A stretch of DNA of 43,362 nucleotides from Paenibacillus taihuensis (lineage in GTDB: Bacteria; Bacillota; Bacilli; Paenibacillales; Paenibacillaceae): the NCBI RefSeq assembly GCF_003386535.1, contig NZ_QTTN01000050.1, forward strand, positions 1-43,362. Reading direction: 5' to 3'. The translations under genes were made by a program, and so were the position numbers. The notes beneath the pieces are model-generated. The model ran no database searches. It was not told where the DNA came from and worked only from the letters and a program-made list of their open reading frames with translations. Below are positions 35,626-43,362 of the stretch, piece by piece. Each line of letters opens with the position of its first letter. The first letter of the stretch is position 1.

Positions 35626-36419
35626 TTCTCCGTATTCCTCGTTTCCGCTTCCGCCATTGCAGCCTCTGCAGCTTTATCGCCATAGTAAATTCGAATTAAT
35701 TCTTCATTATATTGCCGCTGATCGTTATATACGATTAGCGGTGGAAGCAGCTTAATGTCCGGCTTTCCATCCCGATGTGCTTCAATGAGCACCATATTTG
35801 CTTCCGCATCCTTATGCGGATGCACGAAACGAATGCGTTTCGGCTCCAGCTTCCACTTTCGCATCGTCTCCAATATTTCAATAAGACGTGACGGGCGATG
35901 AACCATGGCCACTCGGCCGCCCGTACGGACAAGCCGAGCGCATGCCATCACGATATCATTCAATGTGCCATTGCGCTCATGTCTCGCCATCGCAAAATGC
36001 TCATTCTCATTCGTATCGCCCGTTCCCGCTGGCATATAAGGCGGATTCACTGTCACCACATCGTACATGCCATGGCGCTGCTTATGGAACTCGCGCAGAT
36101 CATCTTCATAGATCTTGATCTGCTCGTTCAGCCCATTGGCTTCCACGCTCCGTCTTGCCATATCCGCCAGACGCGGCTGAATCTCCACCGCATCGATCGT
36201 TGCTTTCGTCCGTGTCGTCAGAAGCAGCGGAATGACGCCATTGCCCGTGCACAGATCGATCATTTTCCCGCGCGGCGGAACCGCTGCGAATCGCGCCAGC
36301 AGTACCGCGTCCATGGAGAAGCTGAACACCTCGCGGCTTTGAATAATATGTAATTGATGTGTAAGTAAATCATCTAGCCGTTCGTTCGGCTCCAGTTTCA
36401 CGTGGTTGTTGTTTATCAC
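35622..36419 (-). CDS. tRNA(adenine37-N6)-methyltransferase-like protein TrmN6 (YabB)
   Basis: A 265-residue class I SAM methyltransferase with motif I IDLCTGNGVIPLLL and the amino-methylating NPPY motif (VTVNPPYMPAGTG). It is related to E. coli TrmN6 (YfiC), which makes m6A37 in tRNA-Val. The GTG start at 36419 has AAGGAG 7 nt upstream. It follows a terminator after yabA and is coupled to rsmI. Confidence 0.92.
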   Translation of the reverse strand: MINNNHVKLEPNERLDDLLTHQLHIIQSREVFSFSMDAVLLARFAAVPPRGKMIDLCTGNGVIPLLLTTRTKATIDAVEIQPRLADMARRSVEANGLNEQIKIYEDDLREFHKQRHGMYDVVTVNPPYMPAGTGDTNENEHFAMARHERNGTLNDIVMACARLVRTGGRVAMVHRPSRLIEILETMRKWKLEPKRIRFVHPHKDAEANMVLIEAHRDGKPDIKLLPPLIVYNDQRQYNEELIRIYYGDKAAEAAMAEAETRNTEK

Positions 36420-36445
36420 AGTTAGGCTCCTTCACCGGCTAATGC

Positions 36446-36478
36446 AAAACAAGACCCTATAGATAAGGGTCTTGTTTT
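36446..36478 (-). terminator. symmetrical terminator between yabA and trmN6
   Basis: AAAACAAGACCCT and AGGGTCTTGTTTT form a 13-bp stem with T-tracts on either strand, so it could act in both directions. It begins at the yabA stop. Confidence 0.85.
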
Positions 36479-36880
36479 TCAATCTTTATTGAGAAAGGAA
36501 AGGCAGAACAAACAGTCGCCTTCCGTACGCAAATGGCCATAATACAGATTGCATATATGAAATCCTTCATGATACAGTCTTGCCAAGTTGTCATAGCCTT
36601 GTCCGACACCGGCCGTATCACCAGTGCCGCTGCTCGGCTCTTCCACAGGCAACGTATAAATCTCCTCATCGACGACAACCGGAGCTGCCTCTTGCTTCTT
36701 CGGCGTATGAACCGCTGTCTCACGCTTTAATACTTTGCGCAGCTGCCCATTTTCTATACTGAGCCGGTTGTTCTCTTCGAGGAGCGATTTGATTTTCTCT
36801 TTCATTGCACCGATTTCTTGATGCAAACTTCCCAGATGGGATTCAAATTCGCTTATTTGACTAAAAATATCTCTTTTCAA
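36479..36880 (-). CDS. yabA: replication initiation control protein YabA
   Basis: A 133-residue protein. Residues 1-55 form a coiled coil ([36 protein letters not shown]) and the C-terminus is a zinc motif (HICN ... CLFC). YabA binds DnaA and DnaN and limits initiation. The linker is rich in Pro, Val and Glu. The start codon is TTG (36878-36880) behind GGGGTGA. Confidence 0.95.
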   Translation of the reverse strand: MKRDIFSQISEFESHLGSLHQEIGAMKEKIKSLLEENNRLSIENGQLRKVLKRETAVHTPKKQEAAPVVVDEEIYTLPVEEPSSGTGDTAGVGQGYDNLARLYHEGFHICNLYYGHLRTEGDCLFCLSFLNKD

Positions 36881-36961
36881 GTCTTCACCCCAAGGCTGTG
36901 CAGCTTCGGATTTAGGATTATGCGCATTGTTACGTTTGTTCCAAGACTACTTCACTACAAA

Positions 36962-37762
36962 TTACTTCACTACAACATCATCAAGCGGTAATTCCTTCGG
37001 CTTGCCGCCATCGAACAGCTGTACATATACCGTTTTGCTGCCCGCATTGATACCTGTTACTTTACCTTCTCCATAAGACGTGACCACGAGTTTGCCAACT
37101 GCCGGCAGCTCCTCGCGAATGCTCTCATAATTGTCGTGCTCATACTTCAGGCAGCACATCAACCGCCCGCATAGTCCAGAGATCTTCGTCGGATTGAGCG
37201 ACAAGTTCTGATCCTTCGCCATCTTGATCGATACCGGCTCGAAATCGCCAAGCCAAGTGGAGCAGCACAGAATGCGTCCGCATGGTCCGATGCCGCCAAG
37301 CATCTTCGCTTCGTCACGCACGCCGATTTGTCTCAGCTCGATCCGCGTGCGGAACACGCTCGCGAGATCCTTAACGAGCTCACGGAAGTCAACCCGGCCT
37401 TCAGCTGTAAAATAAAAAATGATTTTGTTGCGGTCGAACGTAAATTCGACGTCGACAAGCTTCATTTTCAGCTGATGATCTCTTATTTTATCAAGACAAG
37501 TGGCAAAAGCGTTACGCGCCGCCGTCTTGTTCTCTTCGACTATTCTTGCGTCGTTGTCACCGGCAATTCGTATGACTTTCTTCAGCGGAAGGACAACATC
37601 CGATTCACCGACTTGCTTCTGTCCAACCACGACTTTCCCGTACTCGATCCCTCTTGCCGTTTCTACGATAACATGCTGCTCTTTATCGATTTGAAATTCG
37701 ACCGGATCAAAGTAATAGATTTTGCCCGCCTTCTTGAAGCGGACGCCAACGACATTATACAA
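36962..37762 (-). CDS. ricT: RicT (YaaT), Y-complex [4Fe-4S] protein
   Basis: About 266 residues of the PSP1/RicT family. RicT with RicA and RicF supports RNase Y mRNA processing and the phosphorelay. It starts YNVVGVRFKKAGKIYYFD and has conserved cysteines in GGIGPCGRILCCSTWLGDFE and SGLCGRLMCCLKYE. I chose the TTG at 37762, matching the Bacillus MYNVVG start, because AGGAGG lies ahead at proper spacing inside the end of holB. The frame is open to a GTG at 37783. Confidence 0.95.
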   Translation of the reverse strand: MYNVVGVRFKKAGKIYYFDPVEFQIDKEQHVIVETARGIEYGKVVVGQKQVGESDVVLPLKKVIRIAGDNDARIVEENKTAARNAFATCLDKIRDHQLKMKLVDVEFTFDRNKIIFYFTAEGRVDFRELVKDLASVFRTRIELRQIGVRDEAKMLGGIGPCGRILCCSTWLGDFEPVSIKMAKDQNLSLNPTKISGLCGRLMCCLKYEHDNYESIREELPAVGKLVVTSYGEGKVTGINAGSKTVYVQLFDGGKPKELPLDDVVVK

Positions 37763-37766
37763 TTCA

Positions 37767-38744
37767 TCACCCCTCCTGTACACGGATTAGGAGCTGCTCA
37801 AGCGCGAGCTGCGGCGATACGTTCGAACGTATCCGTTTGCCAGCCTCAAGCGTATACTCCATGCATTTCACCCAGCCTTCCGCAGAGCGCGCATATGCAT
37901 GTTTGCCAATCCAATCAAGCTGATCTATAAAAACAAGTGCTTCATGTCTTCCTGCCTGATAATGAATCATATCTTTATACCAAAGTACTAATAAAGATAA
38001 TAGAAGCTGCGGCTGCTCACCGAGTTCTGTCTTGAAAATTTGCTGCTGTGCAGACATCATCGCCGCGGTGAATCGGGTCAGACTGTCCTTTCCTAATTGT
38101 ATCACTACGTTTCTCATTTCTGCAAACCCATTCTGCTGGATAAGCGCCCGGCAAGCATCGACTCCAGATGCGAGATGGACGGCAGCACGGGCGGACAGCT
38201 GAGGAATTCCTTCGTCAGACAACGTCTGCAGCATGTCCTGAGGTGCGAGCGGCATGAATGGCACATGCTGTGTACGCGAACGAATCGTAGGCAGTACGGC
38301 TTGTCCATTCTCCGTTAACAAAATAGCAACGACCGGCGATTGCGGCTCCTCCAGAAATTTCAGCAGGCTGTTCGCCGCTTGGAGCGTCATCGTCTCGGCA
38401 CGCTGCACAATGTAAACTTTGCGTTCGACGCTTATATTACGGTAAGCAAGCTCTCTCTGAAGCTCGCGGATTTGGTCGATTTTGATGGAATTGCCGTCAG
38501 GCGCAACCAGATGGAGATCCGGCTGATTGCCATGCTCGAATTTGCGGCATTCCAGGCAGTGACCGCAGGCGTCGTCGCCTTCGCCTTTGCAGAACAGCGC
38601 TTTGGCAAAAGCCATCGCCATCTGCATCCGTCCACTGCCTGAAGGACCGCTGAATAAATAGGCATGCGACACTTTGCCGCTAGCCAGCGCATATTGCAAT
38701 ATGCGTTTCGCCTTCGGTTGCCCGGCAAGCTCTGCGATGCTCAT
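37767..38744 (-). CDS. holB: DNA polymerase III delta' subunit HolB
   Basis: A 325-residue clamp-loader subunit. It has the AAA+ fold with SHAYLFSGPSGSGRMQM, where arginine replaces the Walker A lysine; loss of function of this loop is usual in delta'. Zinc cysteines (CGHCLECRKF), the DQIRELQRE and AANSLLKFLEEP blocks are clear. Its end contains the ribosome-binding site of ricT. Gene order yaaR-holB-ricT is conserved. Confidence 0.95.
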   Translation of the reverse strand: MSIAELAGQPKAKRILQYALASGKVSHAYLFSGPSGSGRMQMAMAFAKALFCKGEGDDACGHCLECRKFEHGNQPDLHLVAPDGNSIKIDQIRELQRELAYRNISVERKVYIVQRAETMTLQAANSLLKFLEEPQSPVVAILLTENGQAVLPTIRSRTQHVPFMPLAPQDMLQTLSDEGIPQLSARAAVHLASGVDACRALIQQNGFAEMRNVVIQLGKDSLTRFTAAMMSAQQQIFKTELGEQPQLLLSLLVLWYKDMIHYQAGRHEALVFIDQLDWIGKHAYARSAEGWVKCMEYTLEAGKRIRSNVSPQLALEQLLIRVQEG

Positions 38745-38760
38745 ACTCGTCTAATCCTCT

Positions 38761-39204
38761 CTAGAAAAACAGGTTAATCAATATACCGCGAATATCGCCG
38801 ATCTTCTGAAGCAGCTCAAGTCTGCCTTCTTCGGATTCAAGCAGCTCTTCGCCCATTAGGAGCAGATTCGAATCAAGCTCCTCGAGCAGTTTATATCGTT
38901 TCGTACGTCCACGGCGGTCGAAACCGCGCGTTTCCTTCATGCCAACGCCGCGCCGGACCGTGTCTTCGAGGAACTGCTTCACCATTTGACGGTAAAGACG
39001 CAGCTCTCTCACCGTCATCGATCGCGACAGTCGCTCGCCCTGATTATGAATATCTTGCAGCTTCAGCTGAAGCTCTTCAATCGTTCTTTGCTCATCTTGA
39101 AAATTCATCACATCAGCAAAGTTTTTTGGTGCCATCGGCTTAGCACCAAGATCCGGCCGTGCACGATCCTGTCCCAGTGGCCGCCAGCCCGGATTAATCT
39201 TCAT
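38761..39204 (-). CDS. yaaR: YaaR family protein (DUF327)
   Basis: A 147-residue, mostly helical, charged protein of the YaaR/DUF327 family (MTVRELRLYRQMVKQFLEDT, GFDRRGRTKRYKLLEELDSNL). Function is unknown. It lies between darA and holB as in Bacillus, 16 bp before holB. Confidence 0.92.
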   Translation of the reverse strand: MKINPGWRPLGQDRARPDLGAKPMAPKNFADVMNFQDEQRTIEELQLKLQDIHNQGERLSRSMTVRELRLYRQMVKQFLEDTVRRGVGMKETRGFDRRGRTKRYKLLEELDSNLLLMGEELLESEEGRLELLQKIGDIRGILINLFF

Positions 39205-39221
39205 TTATGCGTCACGCCCAA

Positions 39222-39593
<372 letters not shown>

Positions 39594-39638
39594 TCATGCA
39601 GCACCTTAATTATTTTGACACCAGGAGCAATTAATCCT

Positions 39639-40268
39639 TTAAATTCGTCGATTTATTATATCAAGCACGTCACGAAGCACGTTTTCCGCCGTTTGTTCGG
39701 CATTTACGCGTATAATGCGATCCGGCTCATTCCCCATAAGCAGCCGATAGCCTTCGCGCACTCGTTCGTGAAATGCGAGCTCCTCCAGGTCCAACCGGTT
39801 TACCTCGCGATCCTTCGTACTATTAATACGAGCAAGGCCAGCTTCCGGCGAAATATCCATCCATATCGTCAAATTCGGCATGACACCATTAATCGCAAAA
39901 TCATTAATGGAGCGCACCTCTGCTATGCCGAGTCCGCGTGCATGGCCTTGATACGCAAGGCTGCTGTCGACGAAACGGTCGCAGATGACGACATCGCCTC
40001 TGTCCAACGCGGGCAGCACAATTTCAACAAGATGCTGACGTCTTGCTGCCGCATAGAGCAGTGCTTCTGTTCGCGCGTCCATCGCTGTATTTTTCTTATC
40101 GAGAATAACCCCGCGGATCAGCTCCGCAATTGGGCTTCCGCCTGGCTCCCTTGTAGACAGCACGTTTCTTCCACGACCCTGAAGCGCTTCAACAATTCCG
40201 TTGATGAGTGTCGTTTTTCCTGCTCCTTCGCCGCCTTCTATCGTCAAAAATATTCCTTTTTCCACCAA
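39639..40268 (-). CDS. tmk: thymidylate kinase
   Basis: A 209-residue dTMP kinase with P-loop EGGEGAGKTT near residue 11, STREPGG, the DRFVDSSLAYQG motif and the LID arginine region. It provides dTDP. The GTG start at 40268 follows GAGGAG. It lies between yaaO and darA as in Bacillus. Confidence 0.97.
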   Translation of the reverse strand: MVEKGIFLTIEGGEGAGKTTLINGIVEALQGRGRNVLSTREPGGSPIAELIRGVILDKKNTAMDARTEALLYAAARRQHLVEIVLPALDRGDVVICDRFVDSSLAYQGHARGLGIAEVRSINDFAINGVMPNLTIWMDISPEAGLARINSTKDREVNRLDLEELAFHERVREGYRLLMGNEPDRIIRVNAEQTAENVLRDVLDIINRRI

Positions 40269-40330
40269 AAGTTACTCCTCTTATCCGTTAATACCCTTAT
40301 CATATCAAAGCCAATCAGGTGCGTAAACGA

Positions 40331-41821
40331 TTAGCCCGTCCGCAGTACCGTAATCGTCCGCATCGTCTGGTCGGATGCTCCTTGGCATCTGGCTCCATGC
40401 TGGACTAGCCGCTGAATCATCGCGATGGCCCCAGCAGATATGCGCTCTCCCTCATAGAGCAGCGGTATTCCTGGCGGATAAGGAATGACTGCTTCAGCAG
40501 CGAGCCTGCCCTCCGCTTCTGACAGCTCAACTGCTTCTATGGCGTTCACGCCAGCAGCTGCCCCTCTTCGGGAGAATAACACAGGCTCCGACACCAGTTG
40601 ACTGTAAGCTGCAGCGTCGATAATTTGCAAAGGCTCATCTGCTGTTTCTGCAGCCTCCTTCGCAATCGCCATTAACGCATGTTTCAGCCGCTCCATGTCC
40701 GAGGATTCGGCTCCCATCCCAAACAGCAGCACCACATAATGAATGTCAGCCATCTCCGCGTAACAGCCAAAGCTCTCCAGTTGCTTAAGCAGTTCGAAGC
40801 CTGATTGTCTGCCTGTCTTGCTTCTTAGTACAACTCGCAGCGGATCGACATGCGCATTCAGCTGATTTCCCTCTCGCAGCAAGGAAGAGGCGAGCTCATA
40901 CTGAGCCGATTCCTCTGTGACCCATCTCCGAAAATCATCCGCTGCCGCAATCCCCCGCTCGAATAACTGTTCTCCTGTACTGTCTATAACAGCTCTCGCA
41001 ACATCAAGCGATGCCATGATGGGATACGAAGGGCTTGAGCTCTGCACCATATGCAGCGCTTCCGCCAGCGAATTGCGGTCAATTCGCGGTCCTTGGATAT
41101 GCAGCATCGCTCCCATTGTGAGCGCAGTGAGCGTCTTATGCGTAGATTGTACAACCGCATCTGCCCCCACCTGCAGCGCTGAGCGTGGAAACCTCTCGTG
41201 CAATCCGTAATGCGCGCCGTGCGCCTCATCGACGAGCAGCATTTTGCCGTAGCGGTGAACTAGCTCTACATATGGCTCCAGATCCACGCTGAGTCCGTAA
41301 TAGCTCGGATTCGTCAGAAATACAGCCTTTGATTCCGGATATCGTATTAAAGCTTCCTCAATCTGCTCTAAGCTCGGCACAACATCAAGACCGCTTCCTG
41401 CTTCCTTTTGCGGCATAATGAATACGGCTCTAGCTCCGGCTAGCTTCAATCCATTCAGCACCGACTTATGGGCGTTGCGCTGAACAATGATAAGATCGTT
41501 CGAATCACACACAGCAAGCACCATAGCGAGATTCCCTGCCGTACTTCCTCCGACTAGGAAAAAGGTCTGTTCTGCTCCGAACGTTGCAGCGGCTAACTGC
41601 TGTGCCTCCTCTATAACACCAGAGGGACCATGCAAGTCATCGGTCATCGATAATTCCGTTACATCCAGCTGCATAATCGCCTGATAAGCTTGCAGCGCTT
41701 GCTCGTCTATCGTTCCTTTCAGCAAGGATAGGGATTGCCCATATTTATGGCCTGGTACATGGTAGCTGCTTGGTTGAGATGTATATAAAGACGTTAATAA
41801 TTCGAATAATGGCGCTCGCAA
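40331..41821 (-). CDS. yaaO: Orn/Lys/Arg decarboxylase family PLP enzyme (YaaO)
   Basis: A 496-residue fold-type I PLP enzyme of the small Gram-positive decarboxylase group related to SpeA/YaaO. Key parts: YHVPGHKYG, GSTAGNLAMVLAV, VDEAHGAHYG and the PLP-lysine motif VQSTHKTLTALT. It probably decarboxylates arginine or lysine in polyamine synthesis; the substrate cannot be set from sequence. The TTG start at 41821 has AAGGAGG upstream. A GlnR-like palindrome lies 70 bp upstream. Confidence 0.92.
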   Translation of the reverse strand: MRAPLFELLTSLYTSQPSSYHVPGHKYGQSLSLLKGTIDEQALQAYQAIMQLDVTELSMTDDLHGPSGVIEEAQQLAAATFGAEQTFFLVGGSTAGNLAMVLAVCDSNDLIIVQRNAHKSVLNGLKLAGARAVFIMPQKEAGSGLDVVPSLEQIEEALIRYPESKAVFLTNPSYYGLSVDLEPYVELVHRYGKMLLVDEAHGAHYGLHERFPRSALQVGADAVVQSTHKTLTALTMGAMLHIQGPRIDRNSLAEALHMVQSSSPSYPIMASLDVARAVIDSTGEQLFERGIAAADDFRRWVTEESAQYELASSLLREGNQLNAHVDPLRVVLRSKTGRQSGFELLKQLESFGCYAEMADIHYVVLLFGMGAESSDMERLKHALMAIAKEAAETADEPLQIIDAAAYSQLVSEPVLFSRRGAAAGVNAIEAVELSEAEGRLAAEAVIPYPPGIPLLYEGERISAGAIAMIQRLVQHGARCQGASDQTMRTITVLRTG

Positions 41822-41888
41822 TTATAGATCCTCCTTGACTGACTGCTACTGCTTGTTCCTTTCATCATAATCGATGTTGGACAGGACT

Positions 41889-41905
41889 TGTAACAAAATG
41901 TTACA
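41889..41905. promoter_or_regulatory. GlnR/TnrA-like palindrome upstream of yaaO
   Basis: TGTAACAAAATGTTACA fits TGTNA-N7-TNACA and is an inverted repeat. It lies upstream of a possible -10 (TATGAT near 41861) of yaaO; no good -35 is seen. Confidence 0.4.
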
Positions 41906-41911
41906 CGTGAA

Positions 41912-41942
41912 ACAAAATAACCCCTAACCTTCTCGGTTATTC
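41912..41942 (-). terminator. probable terminator of csfB
   Basis: AATAACC and GGTTATT pair around a short inner TAACC/GGTTA option and are followed by TTGTTT on the minus strand. It lies about 57 bp past the csfB stop. Confidence 0.5.
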
Positions 41943-41998
41943 GTCATGATCCGAGTCGATATAGGGATTACTTCGGCTGCATATGTTGCTGAAGAGGT

Positions 41999-42184
41999 CT
42001 ATGCATTATTTTGAATCCAAATCCGCTTCAGTTGATGGATGAAGAATGGGTATTTGGCATCCTGCACGTCGGTACCCACCATCTCAATCTCGCAGCTTTC
42101 GCATATGAACCCGTCAATAATGCGAATACCTTCTTGCTTCTCATGACCGCAGATAATGCAAGCCTTGCTTGTATGTTCTTCCAT
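41999..42184 (-). CDS. csfB: anti-sigma-G factor Gin (CsfB)
   Basis: A 61-residue zinc-knuckle protein with CIIC and CESC pairs, matching Gin/CsfB. In Bacillus it is made early in the forespore and holds sigma-G inactive; it also acts on sigma-E. The ATG at 42184 has GAGGTG 6 nt upstream. Its promoter carries forespore-type elements. Its place right after the rRNA operon matches csfB next to rrnA in Bacillus. Confidence 0.9.
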   Translation of the reverse strand: MEEHTSKACIICGHEKQEGIRIIDGFICESCEIEMVGTDVQDAKYPFFIHQLKRIWIQNNA

Positions 42185-42221
42185 ACGTTTCACCTCATCT
42201 AAATGAGCTACGCCATCCTTC

Positions 42222-42251
42222 TAGTATGCCACAAACTCTAGCAATGTATAC
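42222..42251 (-). promoter_or_regulatory. forespore (sigma-F/sigma-G) promoter of csfB
   Basis: GTATA (42247-42251), 18 bp, CATACTA (42222-42228) match the sigma-G consensus fully. The preceding GG (TGGCATACTA) also allows sigma-F, which drives csfB in Bacillus. Confidence 0.72.
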
Positions 42252-42404
42252 GACTTTCATAGCCCATTTCAAATAGTAATACAGTTTATGTCGAAACGCC
42301 CAGATTGGTGACGCACAGCTTGCACTTCTTTGGAGGGGAAGTCTACAGTATGAACCGAATTTAGCCGATAAAAGGGGGAGAAGAGAGAGAGGTGTTGAGC
42401 GCCT

Positions 42405-42935
42405 ATGAGGGGTAAACTCGCCGAACAGGAGAAAGCAACAATCTATCAGTACCAGCTCATTCAAAAAATCACCGTTCGTGAAGAGCTGCTTCGAAGCCAT
42501 ATATGCGTTATTGCCATACTGGCCATCTTCCTTCTGCTTATGTACAGGGTCGATGGCGCCATCGCGTTAGGCTACGGTCTGCTTGGAACGCAGATCATTC
42601 ATTACTTCATTATTCGTCTCACACTCATTCGTGTCGACGAACCGGATTACCGCCGCTGGGGCTGGCGCGTCATGACGCCGTGGATCGGCTATATCCCGAC
42701 AGCCAATATTCAGCTTGAGCTATTCCGCCGGCTGCACCGTCATCTGTTCTGGCTCGGGCTATGCGCCATTGGCGTGTTCTACCCATGGGCGAACGAGGGC
42801 ACCATGATCAGCCTTATTATGTGCCATCTCTGGCTCCTCGTTCCACGTATGCTCCTGATCCGCCGGCTGCGCAAAGCCAAACGCGACGGAGTGCTCCGCA
42901 TCACAGCGACAGACGTCAGCTTCTATCATCGATAA
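42405..42935 (+). CDS. predicted four-segment membrane protein, unknown function
   Basis: A 176-residue protein I do not recognise. It has a charged N-terminal helix (residues 1-30), hydrophobic segments at about 31-50, 52-70, 110-127 and 130-147, and a basic loop (RRLRKAKRDG) before the C-terminus. The segment between membrane spans two and three is rich in Arg and Trp. It is one of two plus-strand genes and lies between divergent csfB and convergent rRNA genes. The start is uncertain: the ribosome-binding site (GAGAGAGGTG) is 13 nt from the ATG. Confidence 0.6.
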   Translation: MRGKLAEQEKATIYQYQLIQKITVREELLRSHICVIAILAIFLLLMYRVDGAIALGYGLLGTQIIHYFIIRLTLIRVDEPDYRRWGWRVMTPWIGYIPTANIQLELFRRLHRHLFWLGLCAIGVFYPWANEGTMISLIMCHLWLLVPRMLLIRRLRKAKRDGVLRITATDVSFYHR

Positions 42936-42991
42936 CCTGCTTCCTCGTGAAGCAGAACGATATGGCAGCTGACTTTTTTGTGCTCTAGAAA

Positions 42992-43024
42992 CAACAAAAA
43001 ACCGACCATATTCGTATGGTCGGT
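42992..43024 (-). terminator. rRNA operon terminator
   Basis: ACCGACCATA and TATGGTCGGT form a perfect 10-bp stem with a four-base CGAA loop and TTTTTT behind it on the minus strand, directly after 5S. Confidence 0.93.
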
Positions 43025-43031
43025 TATCTGT

Positions 43032-43148
43032 GCTTGGCGACGTTCTACTCTCCCAGGACCCTGCGGTCCAAGTACCATTGACGCTGAAGGGCTTAACGGT
43101 CGTGTTCGAGATGGGTACGCGTGGTTCCCCTTCGCCATTATCACCAAA
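43032..43148 (-). rRNA. rrf: 5S ribosomal RNA
   Basis: The 117-nt minus-strand sequence starts TTTGGTGATAATGGCGAAGG and ends with GTCGCCAAGC, and contains CCCATCTCGAACACGACCGT, all standard for Firmicute 5S. Ends pair as helix I. Confidence 0.97.
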
Positions 43149-43246
43149 CTAGGCATTTTTGCTTTAGCAAAAGATGCGTCAAAGCTTGCGCTTTGAAAAC
43201 TGGATACGAACCTTTGCGAAGTTCTTTGCTTGGATGAACTTGTTTA

Positions 43247-43362
43247 GGATAAGCCCTCGACCGATTAGTATTCGTCAGCTCCACACATTGCTGCGCTTCC
43301 ACCTCGAACCTATCAACCTGATCGTCTTTCAGGGGTCTTACTAATTGGGAAATCTCATCTTG
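43247..43362 (-). rRNA. rrl: 23S ribosomal RNA, 3' end, cut by window edge
   Basis: On the minus strand the 3' terminal part of 23S is read, including CCTGAAAGACGATCAGGTTG and ending CTAATCGGTCGAGGGCTTAT. It is separated from 5S by about 98 bp with no tRNA. The rest lies outside the window. Confidence 0.95.

Noticed and set aside
43151..43246. tRNA in the 23S-5S spacer
   Set aside because: No cloverleaf or T-loop sequence is visible in the 96 bp.

Overview
This window reads as the chromosome of a spore-forming Firmicute of the Paenibacillaceae type. It runs from the 3' end of an rRNA operon (right edge, 23S and 5S on the minus strand) through the gene block that in Bacillus lies between rrnA and divIC: csfB, yaaO, tmk, darA, yaaR, holB, ricT, yabA, trmN6, rsmI, abrB, tatD, yabE, rnmV, ksgA, yabG, veg, sspF, ispE, purR, ridA, spoVG, glmU, ctc, pth, fin, mfd, a PrsA-like foldase, spoVT, a MurJ/SpoVB-type flippase, yabN/mazG, hbs and rqcP. 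Almost everything is on the minus strand. Only abrB and a small membrane protein beside the rRNA operon are on the plus strand. GTG and TTG starts are common. No metG or prs gene is seen where Bacillus has them; an HD-domain phosphohydrolase sits at the metG position.

The accessory part is 5.3-15.5 kb, between the foldase gene and spoVT. It holds a YkgB-type lactonase, a five-gene urea ABC transporter operon (urtABCDE), and a three-gene NitT/TauT-type ABC transporter preceded by a guanidine-I (ykkC) riboswitch. Both transporter promoters carry sites fitting the GlnR/TnrA nitrogen-control consensus TGTNA-N7-TNACA. At the guanidine promoter one site lies upstream of -35 and a second, perfectly palindromic, lies just past the -10. 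At the urtA promoter one overlaps -35 and another is 74 bp further upstream. The region thus looks like a nitrogen-scavenging island for urea and a guanidine-linked substrate, gated by nitrogen status and by guanidine. Between this island and spoVT lies about 1 kb without a convincing gene, containing an interspersed repeat cluster and GC-rich sequence.

Two cyclic-di-AMP elements are present: the receptor DarA and a ydaO/yuaA riboswitch in front of yabE, which has an unusually long variable arm. Sporulation control is dense: abrB with a Spo0A box past its promoter, spoVG with a sigma-H promoter, csfB and sspF with forespore-type promoters, and two anti-sigma factors (Fin, CsfB/Gin). At the left edge the 5' part of a group IIC intron starts directly behind the terminator of the hbs-rqcP unit and runs off the window. 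Assignments rest on recognition of sequence motifs and gene order; no searches were run.
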